A stretch of 64,000 nt of DNA from Pseudomonas solani (GCF_026072635.1 NZ_AP023081.1:6568501-6632500), one strand, 5' to 3'; counted from the stretch's first letter, positions 32,741 to 43,513 are shown. Numbers and translations are program-made. Notes: generated by a model from the letters alone, not told the origin.

Positions 32741-32741
<1 letters not shown>
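31854..32741 (-). CDS. sucD: Succinyl-CoA synthetase alpha subunit
   Basis: A 295-residue alpha subunit: N-terminal CoA-binding Rossmann domain (KVICQGFTGSQGTFH) and the phosphohistidine loop (GKRMGHAGAIISGG). With SucC it converts succinyl-CoA, ADP/GDP and phosphate to succinate, CoA and ATP/GTP. Its ATG overlaps the sucC TAA by 1 nt (TAATG), so translation is coupled and subunits are made together. A terminator follows. Confidence 0.98.
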
Positions 32742-33907
<1,166 letters not shown>

Positions 33908-33992
33908 GCTTGTCTACCGTCTTCGTTTGGGTATTGCCCATTCGGCGCTGCATTCGTGGTGCCGCGCCACCTGTGACTGCTTAAAGGCAGTC

Positions 33993-34044
33993 CGGCGGGC
34001 TTTCCGCGGTGAGCCCCTGGGGACTCACGACGGGTAGCCCGCCG
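33993..34044 (-). other. Nested hairpin between lpdG and sucC
   Basis: Outer arms cggcgggct (33993-34001) and agcccgccg (34036-34044) enclose inner arms gtgagcccc/ggggactcac (one mismatch). On the minus strand the outer stem is followed by TTTCCG only in its loop, so it is not a clear terminator. It may tune read-through or message stability between lpdG and sucCD. Confidence 0.45.
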
Positions 34045-34108
34045 TGGTTCTTCTTTCAGGAATCCGCTGGAGATGCCACGCGCAGGCGCGGCATCACCGG
34101 CTGATTTC

Positions 34109-35545
34109 TCAACGCTTCTTGCGGTTGGCGATATGGATCGCGTGGCCGTTGACGGCCAGGGCCGCTTCGTGCAGCGCTTCGGACAGGGTCGGGTGCGAGA
34201 AGACCATCATGCCCAGGTCTTCGGCGCTGGTGCCGAATTCCATGCCGATGGCGCCCTGCTGGACCAGTTCCGCAGCGCTTGGGCCGATCACGTGGACGCC
34301 CAGGACGCGGTCGGTCTTGGCATCGGCGATGACCTTGACCAGGCCGGTGGTGTCGTTGGCAGCCATGGCACGGCCGCTGGCCGCGAAGGGGAAGGTACCG
34401 ACGTTGATTTCGACGCCTTCGGCCTTCAGGGACTGCTCGGTCTTGCCGACCCACGCGATTTCCGGGTGGGTGTAGATCACCGACGGGATCAGGTCGTAGT
34501 TCATCTGGGCTTTGTGGCCGGCGATACGCTCGGCGACCATGATGCCCTCTTCCGACGCCTTGTGAGCCAGCATGGCGCCACGGACCACGTCACCGATGGC
34601 GAAGACGCCCGGAACGCTGGTCTTGCAGTGGTCGTCGACATAGATGTAGCCACGCTCGTCGAGGGTGACACCGCTGTCGGCAGCCAGCAGCTCGGTGGTA
34701 ACCGGACGACGGCCAACGGCAACGATCAGCTTGTCGAACACCTGCTTCTGCTCGCCTTCGGCGTCGGTGAAGCTGACGGTGACCTGCTTCTTCTTCACTT
34801 CGGAACCGGTGACGCGAGCGCCCAGGCGGATCTTCAGGCCTTGCTTGGTGAGGACCTTCAGGGCTTCCTTGGCGATCTGCTCGTCAGCGGCCGGCAGGAA
34901 CTTGTCCAGGGCTTCGAGCACGGTGACTTCGGCGCCCAGGCGGGCCCAGACGGAACCCAGTTCGAGGCCGATCACGCCAGCGCCGATAACGCCCAGCTTC
35001 TTCGGTACGGCCTGGAAGTCCAGGGCACCGGTGGAGTCGACGATGACGTCCTGGTCGACCGGAGCCGGCGGGATGTCGACCGGACGCGAGCCGGACGCGA
35101 GGATCACGTTCTCGGCCTGGACGATCTGGGTCTTGCCATCGGAACCGGTGACTTCGACCTGCTTGTTGGCCAGCAGCTTGCCGTGGCCTTCCAGCAGGGT
35201 GACGCCGTTGGCCTTGAACAGGGTGCTTACGCCGCCGGTCAGGTTCTTAACGATGCCGTTCTTGCGGGCGACCATGGCCGGTACGTCGATGCTGACGCCC
35301 TTGGCTTCGATGCCGTGGATTTTGAAGCCATCAACGGCCTCGTGGTACTTGTAGGAGCTGTCCAGCAGCGCCTTCGACGGAATGCAGCCGACGTTCAGGC
35401 AGGTACCGCCCAGGGCGATCTTGCCGTCCTTGTCCTGGTATTTCTCGATGCAGGCGGTTTTCAGGCCGAGCTGGGCCGCCTTGATGGCCGCAACGTAACC
35501 GCCGGGGCCCGCACCAATCACTACCACGTCGAATTTCTGGGTCAT
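34109..35545 (-). CDS. lpdG: Dihydrolipoyl dehydrogenase (E3) of 2-oxoglutarate dehydrogenase
   Basis: A 478-residue FAD enzyme: FAD site GAGPGGYVAA, redox disulfide C49/C54 (GGTCLNVGCIPSK), NAD site GAGVIGLELGSVW, and C-terminal interface with the catalytic histidine in HPTLSEALHEAAL. It reoxidises the lipoyl group on SucB with NAD. Placed after sucB, as in P. aeruginosa, where this copy (LPD-glc) also serves pyruvate dehydrogenase and the glycine cleavage system (established for that species). Confidence 0.96.
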   Translation of the reverse strand: MTQKFDVVVIGAGPGGYVAAIKAAQLGLKTACIEKYQDKDGKIALGGTCLNVGCIPSKALLDSSYKYHEAVDGFKIHGIEAKGVSIDVPAMVARKNGIVKNLTGGVSTLFKANGVTLLEGHGKLLANKQVEVTGSDGKTQIVQAENVILASGSRPVDIPPAPVDQDVIVDSTGALDFQAVPKKLGVIGAGVIGLELGSVWARLGAEVTVLEALDKFLPAADEQIAKEALKVLTKQGLKIRLGARVTGSEVKKKQVTVSFTDAEGEQKQVFDKLIVAVGRRPVTTELLAADSGVTLDERGYIYVDDHCKTSVPGVFAIGDVVRGAMLAHKASEEGIMVAERIAGHKAQMNYDLIPSVIYTHPEIAWVGKTEQSLKAEGVEINVGTFPFAASGRAMAANDTTGLVKVIADAKTDRVLGVHVIGPSAAELVQQGAIGMEFGTSAEDLGMMVFSHPTLSEALHEAALAVNGHAIHIANRKKR

Positions 35546-35575
35546 AACGTTCTCCTAAGCCTCGAGCTTCAAGCG

Positions 35576-35627
35576 GCAAGCCACAGGCCGGGCTGCGATG
35601 TTCTGCAGCTTGCGGCGTGTGGCTTGC
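35576..35627. repeat. Inverted repeat between sucB and lpdG
   Basis: gcaagccaca (35576-35585) and tgtggcttgc (35618-35627) are perfect 10-bp arms with an inner gctgc/gcagc dyad. It may adjust the ratio of messages for the complex components, or be a REP-like element. Confidence 0.55.
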
Positions 35628-35634
35628 AACTGAT

Positions 35635-36864
35635 TTAGATGTCCAGCAGCAGACGAGCCGGATCTTCCAGCAGGTTCTTGATGGTCACCAGGAAGCTGAC
35701 GGCTTCCTTGCCATCGATCAGACGGTGATCGTAGGACACAGCCAGGTACATCATCGGGCGGATGACCACTTGGCCGTTGATGGCCATGGGACGCTGGATG
35801 ATGTTGTGCATGCCGAGGATGGCGGCCTGCGGCGGGTTGACGATCGGGGTCGACATCATCGAACCGAAGGTGCCGCCGTTGGTGATGGTGAAGGTGCCAC
35901 CGGTCATCTCGTCGATGGACAGTTTGCCCTCGCGCGCCTTCTTGCCGAAGGTGGCGATGCCGTTCTCGACTTCGGCCAGGCTCATCAGCTCGGCGTTGCG
36001 CAGGACCGGAACCACCAGGCCACGGTCGCTGGAAACGGCTACGCCGATGTCCTGGTAGCCGTGGTAGACGATGTCGTTGCCGTCGATCGAGGCGTTGACG
36101 GCCGGGAAGCGCTTCAGCGCCTCGACGGAAGCCTTGACGAAGAAGGACATGAAGCCCAGGCGCACGCCGTTGTGGGTCTTCTCGAACAGGTCCTTGTACT
36201 TCGAACGCAGGGCCATGACTTCGGTCATGTCGACTTCGTTGAAGGTGGTCAGCATGGCCATGGTGGACTGTGCTTCGACCAGGCGCTCGGCGACCTTGGC
36301 ACGCAGGCGGGTCATCGGGACGCGCTTCTCGACGCGGTCACCCGCGGCGAAGACCGGGGCCTCGGCGGCCGGAGCGGCAGCCTTGGCAGCCGGGGCGGCG
36401 GCCGGAGCGGATTTCTTCGCTTCAACGGCAGCTACCACGTCTTCCTTGGTCACGCGACCGCCTTTGCCGGTGCCGGCGATGCTGTTCGGGTCGATGCCGT
36501 TCTCTTCGGCCAGCTTACGAGCGGCCGGGGAGAGGATGGCGTCGTCACCACCAGCAGCAGCCGGAGCGGCGGCCTGGGCAGCGGCAGCCGGGGCTGCAGC
36601 GGCGGCAGGAGCAGCGCTGGCGGCGCCACCTTCGGTCAGTTTGCCCAGCAGTTCGCCGCTGAGGACGGTGTCGCCCTCGTTCTTGACGATTTCAGCCAGC
36701 ACGCCGTCGGCTTCGGCCAGTACTTCAAGCACTACCTTGTCGGTCTCGATGTCGACGATCAGCTCGTCACGCTTGACGGCCTCGCCCGGCTTCTTGTGCC
36801 AGGTGGCCACGGTGCCGTCGGCAACCGATTCCGGGAATGTAGGGGCTTTGATCTCGATAGCCAT
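35635..36864 (-). CDS. sucB: Dihydrolipoamide succinyltransferase (E2) of 2-oxoglutarate dehydrogenase
   Basis: A 409-residue E2: N-terminal lipoyl domain with K43 (ETDKVVLEV), an Ala/Pro linker (about 80-105), the E1/E3-binding domain (LSPAARKLAEENGID), a second Ala/Pro linker (about 150-170), and the catalytic domain with its active-site HRLIDG near the end. It transfers the succinyl group to CoA and forms the 24-mer core. It starts 44 bp after sucA. Confidence 0.98.
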   Translation of the reverse strand: MAIEIKAPTFPESVADGTVATWHKKPGEAVKRDELIVDIETDKVVLEVLAEADGVLAEIVKNEGDTVLSGELLGKLTEGGAASAAPAAAAAPAAAAQAAAPAAAGGDDAILSPAARKLAEENGIDPNSIAGTGKGGRVTKEDVVAAVEAKKSAPAAAPAAKAAAPAAEAPVFAAGDRVEKRVPMTRLRAKVAERLVEAQSTMAMLTTFNEVDMTEVMALRSKYKDLFEKTHNGVRLGFMSFFVKASVEALKRFPAVNASIDGNDIVYHGYQDIGVAVSSDRGLVVPVLRNAELMSLAEVENGIATFGKKAREGKLSIDEMTGGTFTITNGGTFGSMMSTPIVNPPQAAILGMHNIIQRPMAINGQVVIRPMMYLAVSYDHRLIDGKEAVSFLVTIKNLLEDPARLLLDI

Positions 36865-36908
36865 TTGTATGGGTTCCTATCTAATTCGGTTTCTTCTGCA
36901 CGAAGGCG

Positions 36909-39740
36909 TTAAACAGTAAAGGCATCTTGCAGCAGTTTTTCCTGCTGCTCGGCGTGCATCGAGGCATAGCCGCAGGCCGGAGAGGCCGAGGCGTCACGCC
37001 CGGCGTACTCGAGGAAAAGGCCTTTGTTGTGGGCTGCCGCGACACGACGCATGTGATGCTGGCTGCAGTACCAGGCGCCCTGGTTCATCGGCTCTTCCTG
37101 GCACCAGACGATGTGCTTGAGGTTCTTGTACTGAGCAAGAACTTCGGCCAGGTCGTCTTCCGGGAACGGGTACAGCTGCTCGATACGCACGATGGCGATG
37201 TCTTCACGGCCTTCGGCACGACGCTTTTCCAGCAGGTCGTAGTAGACCTTGCCGCTGCACAGCACCAGACGCTCGACTTTCTTCGGATCGATCGAGTCGA
37301 TCTCGTTGATCACGGTCTGGAACGAGCCTTCGGCCAGATCTTCCAGGGTCGAGATGGCGAGCTTGTGGCGCAGCAGGGACTTGGGCGTCAATACGACCAA
37401 CGGCTTGCGCAGCGGGCGGATCACCTGGCGACGCAGCAGATGGTAGATCTGCGCCGGGGTGGTCGGCATGCACACCTGGATGTTGTGCTCGGCGCACAGC
37501 TGCAGGTAACGCTCCAGGCGCGCGGAGGAGTGCTCCGGCCCCTGCCCTTCGTAGCCGTGCGGCAGCAGCATGGTCAGGCCGCAGAGACGACCCCACTTGT
37601 GCTCGCCACTGGTGATGAACTGGTCGATCACCACCTGGGCGCCGTTGGCGAAGTCACCGAACTGGGCTTCCCAGATCACCAGCGCGTTGGGCGTGGTGGT
37701 GGAGTAGCCATACTCGAATGCCAGTACGGCTTCCTCGGAGAGGTAGGAGTCGTACAGCTCGAAGCTCGGCTGTTTGTCGAACAGGTTCTGCAGGGGCAGG
37801 TAGGTACCGGCATCCTTCTGGTTGTGCAGCGCCGCATGGCGGTGCGAGAAGGTGCCGCGACCCACGTCCTGGCCGGTGATGCGAACCGGGTGGCCTTCGA
37901 ACAGCAGAGTGGCGTAGGCCATGGTTTCGGCGTAGCCCCAGTTGATCGGCAGGCCGCCGGCGCCCATCTTCTGGCGGTCTTCGAGGATCTTCGAGACCTG
38001 ACGCTGGACGACGAAGCCTTCCGGGATCTCCAGCAGCTTGGCGGAGAGCTCCTGCAGGGTCTTGAGCTCGAAACGGGTGTCGTGGCGAGCGGTCCAGGTG
38101 TGACCCAGGTAGGGACGCCAGTCGACGAAGAGCTCCTTGTTGGGCTCTTTGACCAGGCTCTTGACCACGTGCTGACCGTTGTCCAGGGCGGTGCGGTACT
38201 CGTCGATCTTGGCCTGCACGCGATCGTCGTCCAGCACGCTGGATTGGATCAGGGCATCGGCATAGAGCTCGCGAGTGGTGCGCTGCTTGGCGATCTGCTG
38301 GTACATCAGCGGCTGGGTGCCGCTCGGCTCGTCGGCCTCGTTGTGACCGCGACGGCGGTAACAGACCAGGTCGATGACCACGTCACGCTTGAACTGCATG
38401 CGGTAGTCGACGGCCAACTGGGTCACGAAGAGCACGGCTTCCGGGTCGTCGCCGTTCACGTGGAAGATCGGCGCCTGGATCATCTTCGCGACGTCGGTGG
38501 CGTACTCGGTGGAGCGCGAGTCGTCCTGACGGCTGGTGGTGAAACCGACCTGGTTGTTGATGACGATGTGCACGGTACCGCCGGTGCGGTAGCCGCGGGT
38601 CTGCGACATCTGGAAGGTTTCCATGACCACGCCCTGGCCCGCGAAGGCGGCGTCGCCGTGGATAGAGATCGGCAGTACCTTGTCGCCGGCCTTGTCCTGG
38701 CGGCGATCCTGACGGGCACGAACGGACCCCTCGACTACCGGGGAGACGATCTCCAGGTGGGACGGGTTGAACGCGAGCGCCAGGTGGACTTCACCACCCG
38801 CGGTCATGACGTTGGAGGAGAAACCCTGGTGGTACTTCACGTCACCGGAGGACAGGCCTTCGACCTTCTTGCCTTCGAACTCGTCGAACAGGTCGCGCGG
38901 GTTCTTGCCGAAGGTGTTGACCAGTACGTTGAGGCGACCGCGGTGGGCCATGCCGATGACGATTTCCTTGGTGCCGTAGGAGCCGGAACGCTGGATGATC
39001 TCGTCCAGCATCGGAATCAGGCTTTCGCCGCCTTCCAGGCCGAAACGCTTGGTGCCCGGGTACTTGGTGCCCAGGTACTTTTCCAGGCCTTCGGCCGCAG
39101 TCAGGCGCTCGAGCAGGTGGCTCTGCACTTCGGCGGAGAACGCCGGGCGGCCACGCACGCTTTCCAGGCGCTGCTGGAACCACTTGCGCTGGTCGGAATC
39201 GACGATGTGGGTGAACTCGGCACCGATGGTGCGGCAGTAGGTCTGCTGCAGCGACTGATGGATCTCGCGCAGGGTCGCCTCTTCCTTGCCGATGTAAAGC
39301 TCACCGGTACGGAAGGTGGTGTCGAGGTCGGCATCGGTCAGGCCGTAATGGTTGATCGACAGATCGGCCGGCACCTTGCGCTGCCAGAGGCCGAGGGGGT
39401 CGAGCGTCGCCGCCTGATGGCCGCGCATGCGGTAGGCCTGGATCAGACGCAGGACTTCGACCTGCTTCTTCTCGTGCTCGCTGCTTACGCTGCCAGCCGA
39501 TACGGGCTGCGCGCGGCGCTGGTTCTTGGCGAGCAGGACGAAGTGGTCGCGAACAGTAGAATGCGATACGTCGGTGGCGGTGTTACCGTCGGCCGGCAAC
39601 TTCTGGAAGTAGGTGCGCCACTCTTCGGGCACAGCGTTGGGATCGTGCAGGTAAAGCTCATAGAGCTCTTCCACATATGCAGCGTTGCCACCGGATAGGT
39701 GGGCGCTGTTCCACATGCGCTGCATTACGCTTTCTTGCAT
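36909..39740 (-). CDS. sucA: 2-oxoglutarate dehydrogenase E1 component
   Basis: A 943-residue thiamine-diphosphate enzyme that decarboxylates 2-oxoglutarate and succinylates the lipoyl group of SucB. Recognisable segments: N-terminal AAYVEELYELYLHDPNAVP, IGMAHRGRLNVLVNTFGK, HGDAAFAGQGVVMETF (diphosphate-binding region), RRRGHNEADEP, and the C-terminal pyrimidine-binding domain. GAGGGTG lies before the ATG. It is 250 bp downstream of sdhB, with a hairpin but no intrinsic terminator between them, so read-through from the sdh promoter is likely. Confidence 0.98.
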   Translation of the reverse strand: MQESVMQRMWNSAHLSGGNAAYVEELYELYLHDPNAVPEEWRTYFQKLPADGNTATDVSHSTVRDHFVLLAKNQRRAQPVSAGSVSSEHEKKQVEVLRLIQAYRMRGHQAATLDPLGLWQRKVPADLSINHYGLTDADLDTTFRTGELYIGKEEATLREIHQSLQQTYCRTIGAEFTHIVDSDQRKWFQQRLESVRGRPAFSAEVQSHLLERLTAAEGLEKYLGTKYPGTKRFGLEGGESLIPMLDEIIQRSGSYGTKEIVIGMAHRGRLNVLVNTFGKNPRDLFDEFEGKKVEGLSSGDVKYHQGFSSNVMTAGGEVHLALAFNPSHLEIVSPVVEGSVRARQDRRQDKAGDKVLPISIHGDAAFAGQGVVMETFQMSQTRGYRTGGTVHIVINNQVGFTTSRQDDSRSTEYATDVAKMIQAPIFHVNGDDPEAVLFVTQLAVDYRMQFKRDVVIDLVCYRRRGHNEADEPSGTQPLMYQQIAKQRTTRELYADALIQSSVLDDDRVQAKIDEYRTALDNGQHVVKSLVKEPNKELFVDWRPYLGHTWTARHDTRFELKTLQELSAKLLEIPEGFVVQRQVSKILEDRQKMGAGGLPINWGYAETMAYATLLFEGHPVRITGQDVGRGTFSHRHAALHNQKDAGTYLPLQNLFDKQPSFELYDSYLSEEAVLAFEYGYSTTTPNALVIWEAQFGDFANGAQVVIDQFITSGEHKWGRLCGLTMLLPHGYEGQGPEHSSARLERYLQLCAEHNIQVCMPTTPAQIYHLLRRQVIRPLRKPLVVLTPKSLLRHKLAISTLEDLAEGSFQTVINEIDSIDPKKVERLVLCSGKVYYDLLEKRRAEGREDIAIVRIEQLYPFPEDDLAEVLAQYKNLKHIVWCQEEPMNQGAWYCSQHHMRRVAAAHNKGLFLEYAGRDASASPACGYASMHAEQQEKLLQDAFTV

Positions 39741-39938
39741 GCTTGGTCACCCTCGGTAAGGGGACACCACCGGCGTGGAATCAGCATCGTGGCTTCAATA
39801 GTCCTGGCACAGCGACTCGGTAAAGCCACCAAGGATCCCGCAGATAGTCCGGGCACCAGCCCGGTTGCCCCTGCTGGTCATCTATATATTTTCAAGTAAG
39901 GACCGCCGCTTTGTGAGCTGCTGTCCTGGTTTACTGCT

Positions 39939-39959
39939 GCGCCGGTAGCAAACCGGCGC
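39939..39959 (-). other. Hairpin between sdhB and sucA
   Basis: gcgccggt (39939-39946) and accggcgc (39952-39959) form an 8-bp stem with a 5-nt loop. No T run follows on the minus strand, so it is more likely a message-stability or processing element than a terminator. Farther on, TATATAGAT (minus strand, near 39885) could be part of a sucA promoter. Confidence 0.45.
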
Positions 39960-39990
39960 CGCAGGTATTACGGGTAAAGCATGAAGCGCA

Positions 39991-40713
39991 TCAAGTACCG
40001 CTTTGCAGCAGCATGTGACGTACGTGACCGATCGCCTTGGTCGGGTTCAGACCCTTGGGGCAAACGCTCACGCAGTTCATGATGCCGCGGCAGCGGAACA
40101 CGCTGAACGGATCGTCCAGCGCGGCCAGACGCTCTTCGGTCTTGTTGTCGCGGCTGTCGGCCAGGAAACGATAGGCCTGCAGAAGCGCAGCGGGACCGAG
40201 GAACTTGTCCGGGTTCCACCAGAAGGACGGGCAGGAGGTCGAGCAGCAGGCGCACAGGATGCACTCGTACAGACCGTCCAGCTTCTCGCGCTCTTCCGGC
40301 GACTGCAGACGCTCGATCGCCGGGGCGGGCGTGTCGTTCTGCAGGAAGGGTTTAACCTTCTCGTATTGCTTGTAGAAGATGCTCATATCAACGACGAGGT
40401 CACGGATGACCGGCAGGCCGGGCAGCGGGCGGATCACCAGCTTGCCGCCCTTGAGGCCGGCAGCGGAGATCGGCGTGATGCAGGCCAGGCCGTTCTTGCC
40501 GTTGATGTTCATACCGTCGGAACCGCAGACGCCTTCACGGCAGGAACGACGGTAGGAGAAACCTTCGTCCTGTTCCTTGATCAGGGCCAGCACGTCCAGG
40601 ACCATGATGTCCTTGCCGCCGGTGTCGACCTGGAAGTCCTGCATGAAGGGTGCAGCGTCCTGGTCCGGGTTGTAGCGATAAACGCTGACTTTCAGAATGT
40701 TGGCTTGCGACAT
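39991..40713 (-). CDS. sdhB: Succinate dehydrogenase iron-sulfur subunit
   Basis: A 240-residue subunit passing electrons from FAD to quinone. The 2Fe-2S cluster ligands lie in CREGVCGSDGMNING and the later C; the 4Fe-4S and 3Fe-4S ligands in CILCACCSTSCP and CRGIMNCVSVCPKGLNP. The ATG at 40713 is chosen because AAGGGTGG lies at correct distance; a GTG three codons upstream is too close. The start is 12 bp after sdhA. Confidence 0.97.
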   Translation of the reverse strand: MSQANILKVSVYRYNPDQDAAPFMQDFQVDTGGKDIMVLDVLALIKEQDEGFSYRRSCREGVCGSDGMNINGKNGLACITPISAAGLKGGKLVIRPLPGLPVIRDLVVDMSIFYKQYEKVKPFLQNDTPAPAIERLQSPEEREKLDGLYECILCACCSTSCPSFWWNPDKFLGPAALLQAYRFLADSRDNKTEERLAALDDPFSVFRCRGIMNCVSVCPKGLNPTKAIGHVRHMLLQSGT

Positions 40714-40724
40714 ATCAGCCACCC

Positions 40725-42497
40725 TTAATAAGTACGTACTTTGGGTTCAAACGCAGGAACGGTCTTCGGCGCGAAGTTGACGTCGCGCTTGGTGACGCGC
40801 TTCTCACCCGGGTAGTACAGGGTGTGGCACAGCCAGTTCTCGTCATCACGCTCTTCGAAGTCTTCGCGGGCATGCGCGCCACGGGATTCCTTGCGGACCT
40901 CCGCTGCGATCGCAGTTGCTTCGGCCACTTCGAGAAGGTTCTGCAGTTCCAGTGCTTCGATACGTGCGGTGTTGAAGGCCTGGCTCTTGTCGGCGATCTT
41001 GACGTTGGCGATACGCTCGCGCAGGTCGGCCAACTGGGCGATGCCCTTCTGCATGTACTCGCCGGTGCGGAATACACCGAAGTAGTTCTGCATGCAGTTC
41101 TGCAGTTCTTTACGCAGCGGAGCCACGTCTTCGCCGCTGCTGCGCTCGTTGACGCCGGACAGGCGCTTGAGCGACAGCTCCAGGTCGGTTTCCGAAGCAC
41201 CACGGTGCTCGATACCTTCCTTGAGGGCTTTTTCCAGGTGCAGACCGGCGGCGCGACCGAATACCACCAGGTCGAGCAGCGAGTTGCCGCCCAGGCGGTT
41301 GGCACCGTGTACCGACACGCAGGCGACTTCGCCGACCGCGAACAGGCCATCGATGATGATGTCCTTGCCGCTGGCATCCTGGGTGATGGCCTGGCCATGA
41401 ATGTTGGTGGCAACGCCGCCCATCATGTAGTGACAGGTCGGGATCACCGGTACCGGAGCGACGACGGGGTCGACGTGAGCGAAGGTCTTCGACAGTTCGC
41501 AGATACCCGGCAGGCGGCTGTGCAGCACTTCCTCGCCCAGGTGGTCGAGCTTCAGCAGTACGTGGTCCTTGTCCGGGCCACAGCCGTTGCCGGCCAGTAC
41601 TTCCTTGACCATGGAGCGGGCGACCACGTCGCGGCCGGCCAGGTCCTTGGCGTTCGGAGCGTAACGCTCCATGAAGCGCTCGCCATGGGCGTTGATCAGG
41701 TAGCCACCCTCACCACGGCAGCCTTCGGTCACGAGGACGCCGGCGCCGGCGATACCGGTCGGGTGGAACTGCCACATCTCGATGTCCTGCACCGGCACAC
41801 CGGCACGCAGTGCCATGCCGATACCGTCACCGGTGTTGATCAGGGCGTTGGTGGTGGACGCATAGATGCGGCCAGCGCCACCGGTGGCCAGGACCACGGC
41901 CTTGGAGCGGATGTAGACGGTCTCGCCGGTCTCGATGCAGATGGCGATGATGCCGACCACGGCGCCATCCTGGTTCTTCACCAGGTCGACGGCGTACCAC
42001 TCGTTGAGGAACGAGGTGCCGTTCTTCAGGTTGGCCTGGTACAGGGTGTGCAGCAGGGCATGACCGGTACGGTCGGCGGCAGCGCAGGTACGCGCAGCCT
42101 GGCCACCCTTGCCGAAGTCCTTGGACTGGCCACCGAACGGACGCTGGTAGATGCGGCCTTGCTCGGTACGGGAGAACGGCAGGCCCATGTGCTCCAGCTC
42201 GAACACGGCTTCCGGGCCGACGGAGCACATGTATTCGATCGCGTCCTGGTCACCGATGTAGTCGGAGCCCTTGACGGTGTCGTACATGTGCCAGCGCCAA
42301 TCGTCGTTCGGGTCGGCCGAAGCGATGGCGCAGGTGATGCCGCCCTGAGCGGAAACGGTGTGCGAGCGGGTCGGGAAGACCTTGGTGACCACGGCAGTCT
42401 TGTGGCCGCCTTGAGCCAGTTGCAGCGCAGCACGCATGCCGGCGCCGCCGCCACCAACGATGATGGCGTCGTAGGAAAGAGTACGAATGCTAGACAT
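40725..42497 (-). CDS. sdhA: Succinate dehydrogenase flavoprotein subunit
   Basis: A 590-residue flavoprotein: FAD site VGGGGAGMRAALQLA, the histidine carrying covalent FAD (H46 in RSHTVSAQGG), and the substrate-site region HGANRLGGNSLLDLVVFGR. It oxidises succinate to fumarate in the TCA cycle at the inner face of the membrane. It starts 4 bp after sdhD. Confidence 0.98.
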   Translation of the reverse strand: MSSIRTLSYDAIIVGGGGAGMRAALQLAQGGHKTAVVTKVFPTRSHTVSAQGGITCAIASADPNDDWRWHMYDTVKGSDYIGDQDAIEYMCSVGPEAVFELEHMGLPFSRTEQGRIYQRPFGGQSKDFGKGGQAARTCAAADRTGHALLHTLYQANLKNGTSFLNEWYAVDLVKNQDGAVVGIIAICIETGETVYIRSKAVVLATGGAGRIYASTTNALINTGDGIGMALRAGVPVQDIEMWQFHPTGIAGAGVLVTEGCRGEGGYLINAHGERFMERYAPNAKDLAGRDVVARSMVKEVLAGNGCGPDKDHVLLKLDHLGEEVLHSRLPGICELSKTFAHVDPVVAPVPVIPTCHYMMGGVATNIHGQAITQDASGKDIIIDGLFAVGEVACVSVHGANRLGGNSLLDLVVFGRAAGLHLEKALKEGIEHRGASETDLELSLKRLSGVNERSSGEDVAPLRKELQNCMQNYFGVFRTGEYMQKGIAQLADLRERIANVKIADKSQAFNTARIEALELQNLLEVAEATAIAAEVRKESRGAHAREDFEERDDENWLCHTLYYPGEKRVTKRDVNFAPKTVPAFEPKVRTY

Positions 42498-42500
42498 GGA

Positions 42501-42869
42501 TCAGATACCCCACAGAATCTGCACGCCCCAGACGAAGTACGCGAACATGGTGATGCCGCAGACCGCCTGGAACAGGAAACGCACAACGGTTGCCCACTTG
42601 CCCAGCGCCATCGGCGTCAGGTAGTCAGTGGAGATGGTCCACATGCCAACCCAGGCATGTACACCGAGTGCAACCAGCCCGAGGAGGCTGAAGATGCGCA
42701 TCCAGTTCTGGGAGAACAGACCATGCCAGTCAGCATAGGTCAGGCCGGGATTCGCTACGAGGTAGCCCAGCAGGAAAAGGAAATAAGCCGCGAGAACGAC
42801 TGCAGAAACGCGCTGAGCCATCCAGTCATAGAGGCCCGAACGCGAGAAGTTCGTGACATTGGTTACCAT
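42501..42869 (-). CDS. sdhD: Succinate dehydrogenase membrane anchor subunit SdhD
   Basis: A 122-residue protein with three membrane helices (about 20-40, 55-78, 92-115). Haem/quinone-site elements expected of the family are seen in GVHAWVGMWTISTDY. Its start overlaps the 3' end of sdhC by 7 nt. It anchors SdhAB to the membrane together with SdhC. Confidence 0.95.
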   Translation of the reverse strand: MVTNVTNFSRSGLYDWMAQRVSAVVLAAYFLFLLGYLVANPGLTYADWHGLFSQNWMRIFSLLGLVALGVHAWVGMWTISTDYLTPMALGKWATVVRFLFQAVCGITMFAYFVWGVQILWGI

Positions 42870-43252
42870 ACCCACACCCCCGCCAGCACGATCAGCACCG
42901 CGGAAACCGCGATGACGATTTTCGAGCCCAGCTTGCCGCCCTCGAGCGTCTCGCCGACACCCACATCCATTACCAGGTGGCGCACACCGGCAACCAGGTG
43001 GTAAAGCAATGCGGACAGCAGGCCCCAAATCACAAACTTGGCCAGCGGACTGGTCAGGCACGCCTTCACCTCACCGAAGCCTTCCTCGGATGCCAGCGAC
43101 TTGCCGAGCGCATAAAGCAGCACAGCAATACCGACGAAAAGGATGACACCGGAGATACGGTGGAGAATGGACGTGTAAGCAGTGATTGGGAGTTTGATGG
43201 TCCTGAGATCTAGGTTTACAGGTCGTTGGCTATTCACGGCTGTTTTTTTCAC
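42863..43252 (-). CDS. sdhC: Succinate dehydrogenase cytochrome b556 subunit SdhC
   Basis: A 129-residue protein with three membrane helices and the conserved SILHRISGVILF and HLVAGVRHLVMD (haem-ligand region). The start is GTG at 43252 with AGGGG 5 bp upstream; an internal GTG 15 bp later is possible. It is the first gene of the sdhCDAB operon and lies about 110 bp from a good sigma70 promoter. Confidence 0.95.
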   Translation of the reverse strand: MKKTAVNSQRPVNLDLRTIKLPITAYTSILHRISGVILFVGIAVLLYALGKSLASEEGFGEVKACLTSPLAKFVIWGLLSALLYHLVAGVRHLVMDVGVGETLEGGKLGSKIVIAVSAVLIVLAGVWVW

Positions 43253-43370
43253 ACTGAGGCCCCTAACAATCAGGGCAAGTTGTCGGGAAGTGCACTGGTC
43301 AGGTACCCCTCACCAAAGGAGTGCCGACCACCAGAATACGGGCTTCAAGGCCCCTGGCAGTCGGGCGCTG

Positions 43371-43399
43371 AGTATAGACAGTTAGCTGACTAATGACAA
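43371..43399 (-). promoter_or_regulatory. sigma70 promoter of sdhCDAB
   Basis: Minus strand: TTGTCA (43399-43394), 17-bp spacer, TATACT (43376-43371). One mismatch in each hexamer. The spacer contains the dyad TTAGtcagCTAA (43382-43393), a possible operator. The predicted 5' leader is about 110 nt. Confidence 0.75.
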
Positions 43400-43513
43400 C
43401 GGAAAGGCCTCCCCCTAAGAGCGGATTGCGCTCCTTATATAAAAGGCGTAAATAGCGCCCTTTTTCCGCGAAAAACACCCCGCAAACCCCTCTGCCATAT
43501 GGGTTTCTTCAAA

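Noticed and set aside
36927..39698. A 923-codon open frame opposite sucA
   Set aside because: SucA on the other strand is unmistakable; the frame is a shadow of its codon bias.
40725..43252. Possible frameshift at the sdhC-sdhD or sdhD-sdhA junctions
   Set aside because: The overlaps and short gaps (7-nt overlap, 3-nt gap) are normal operon spacing, and each protein is full length.
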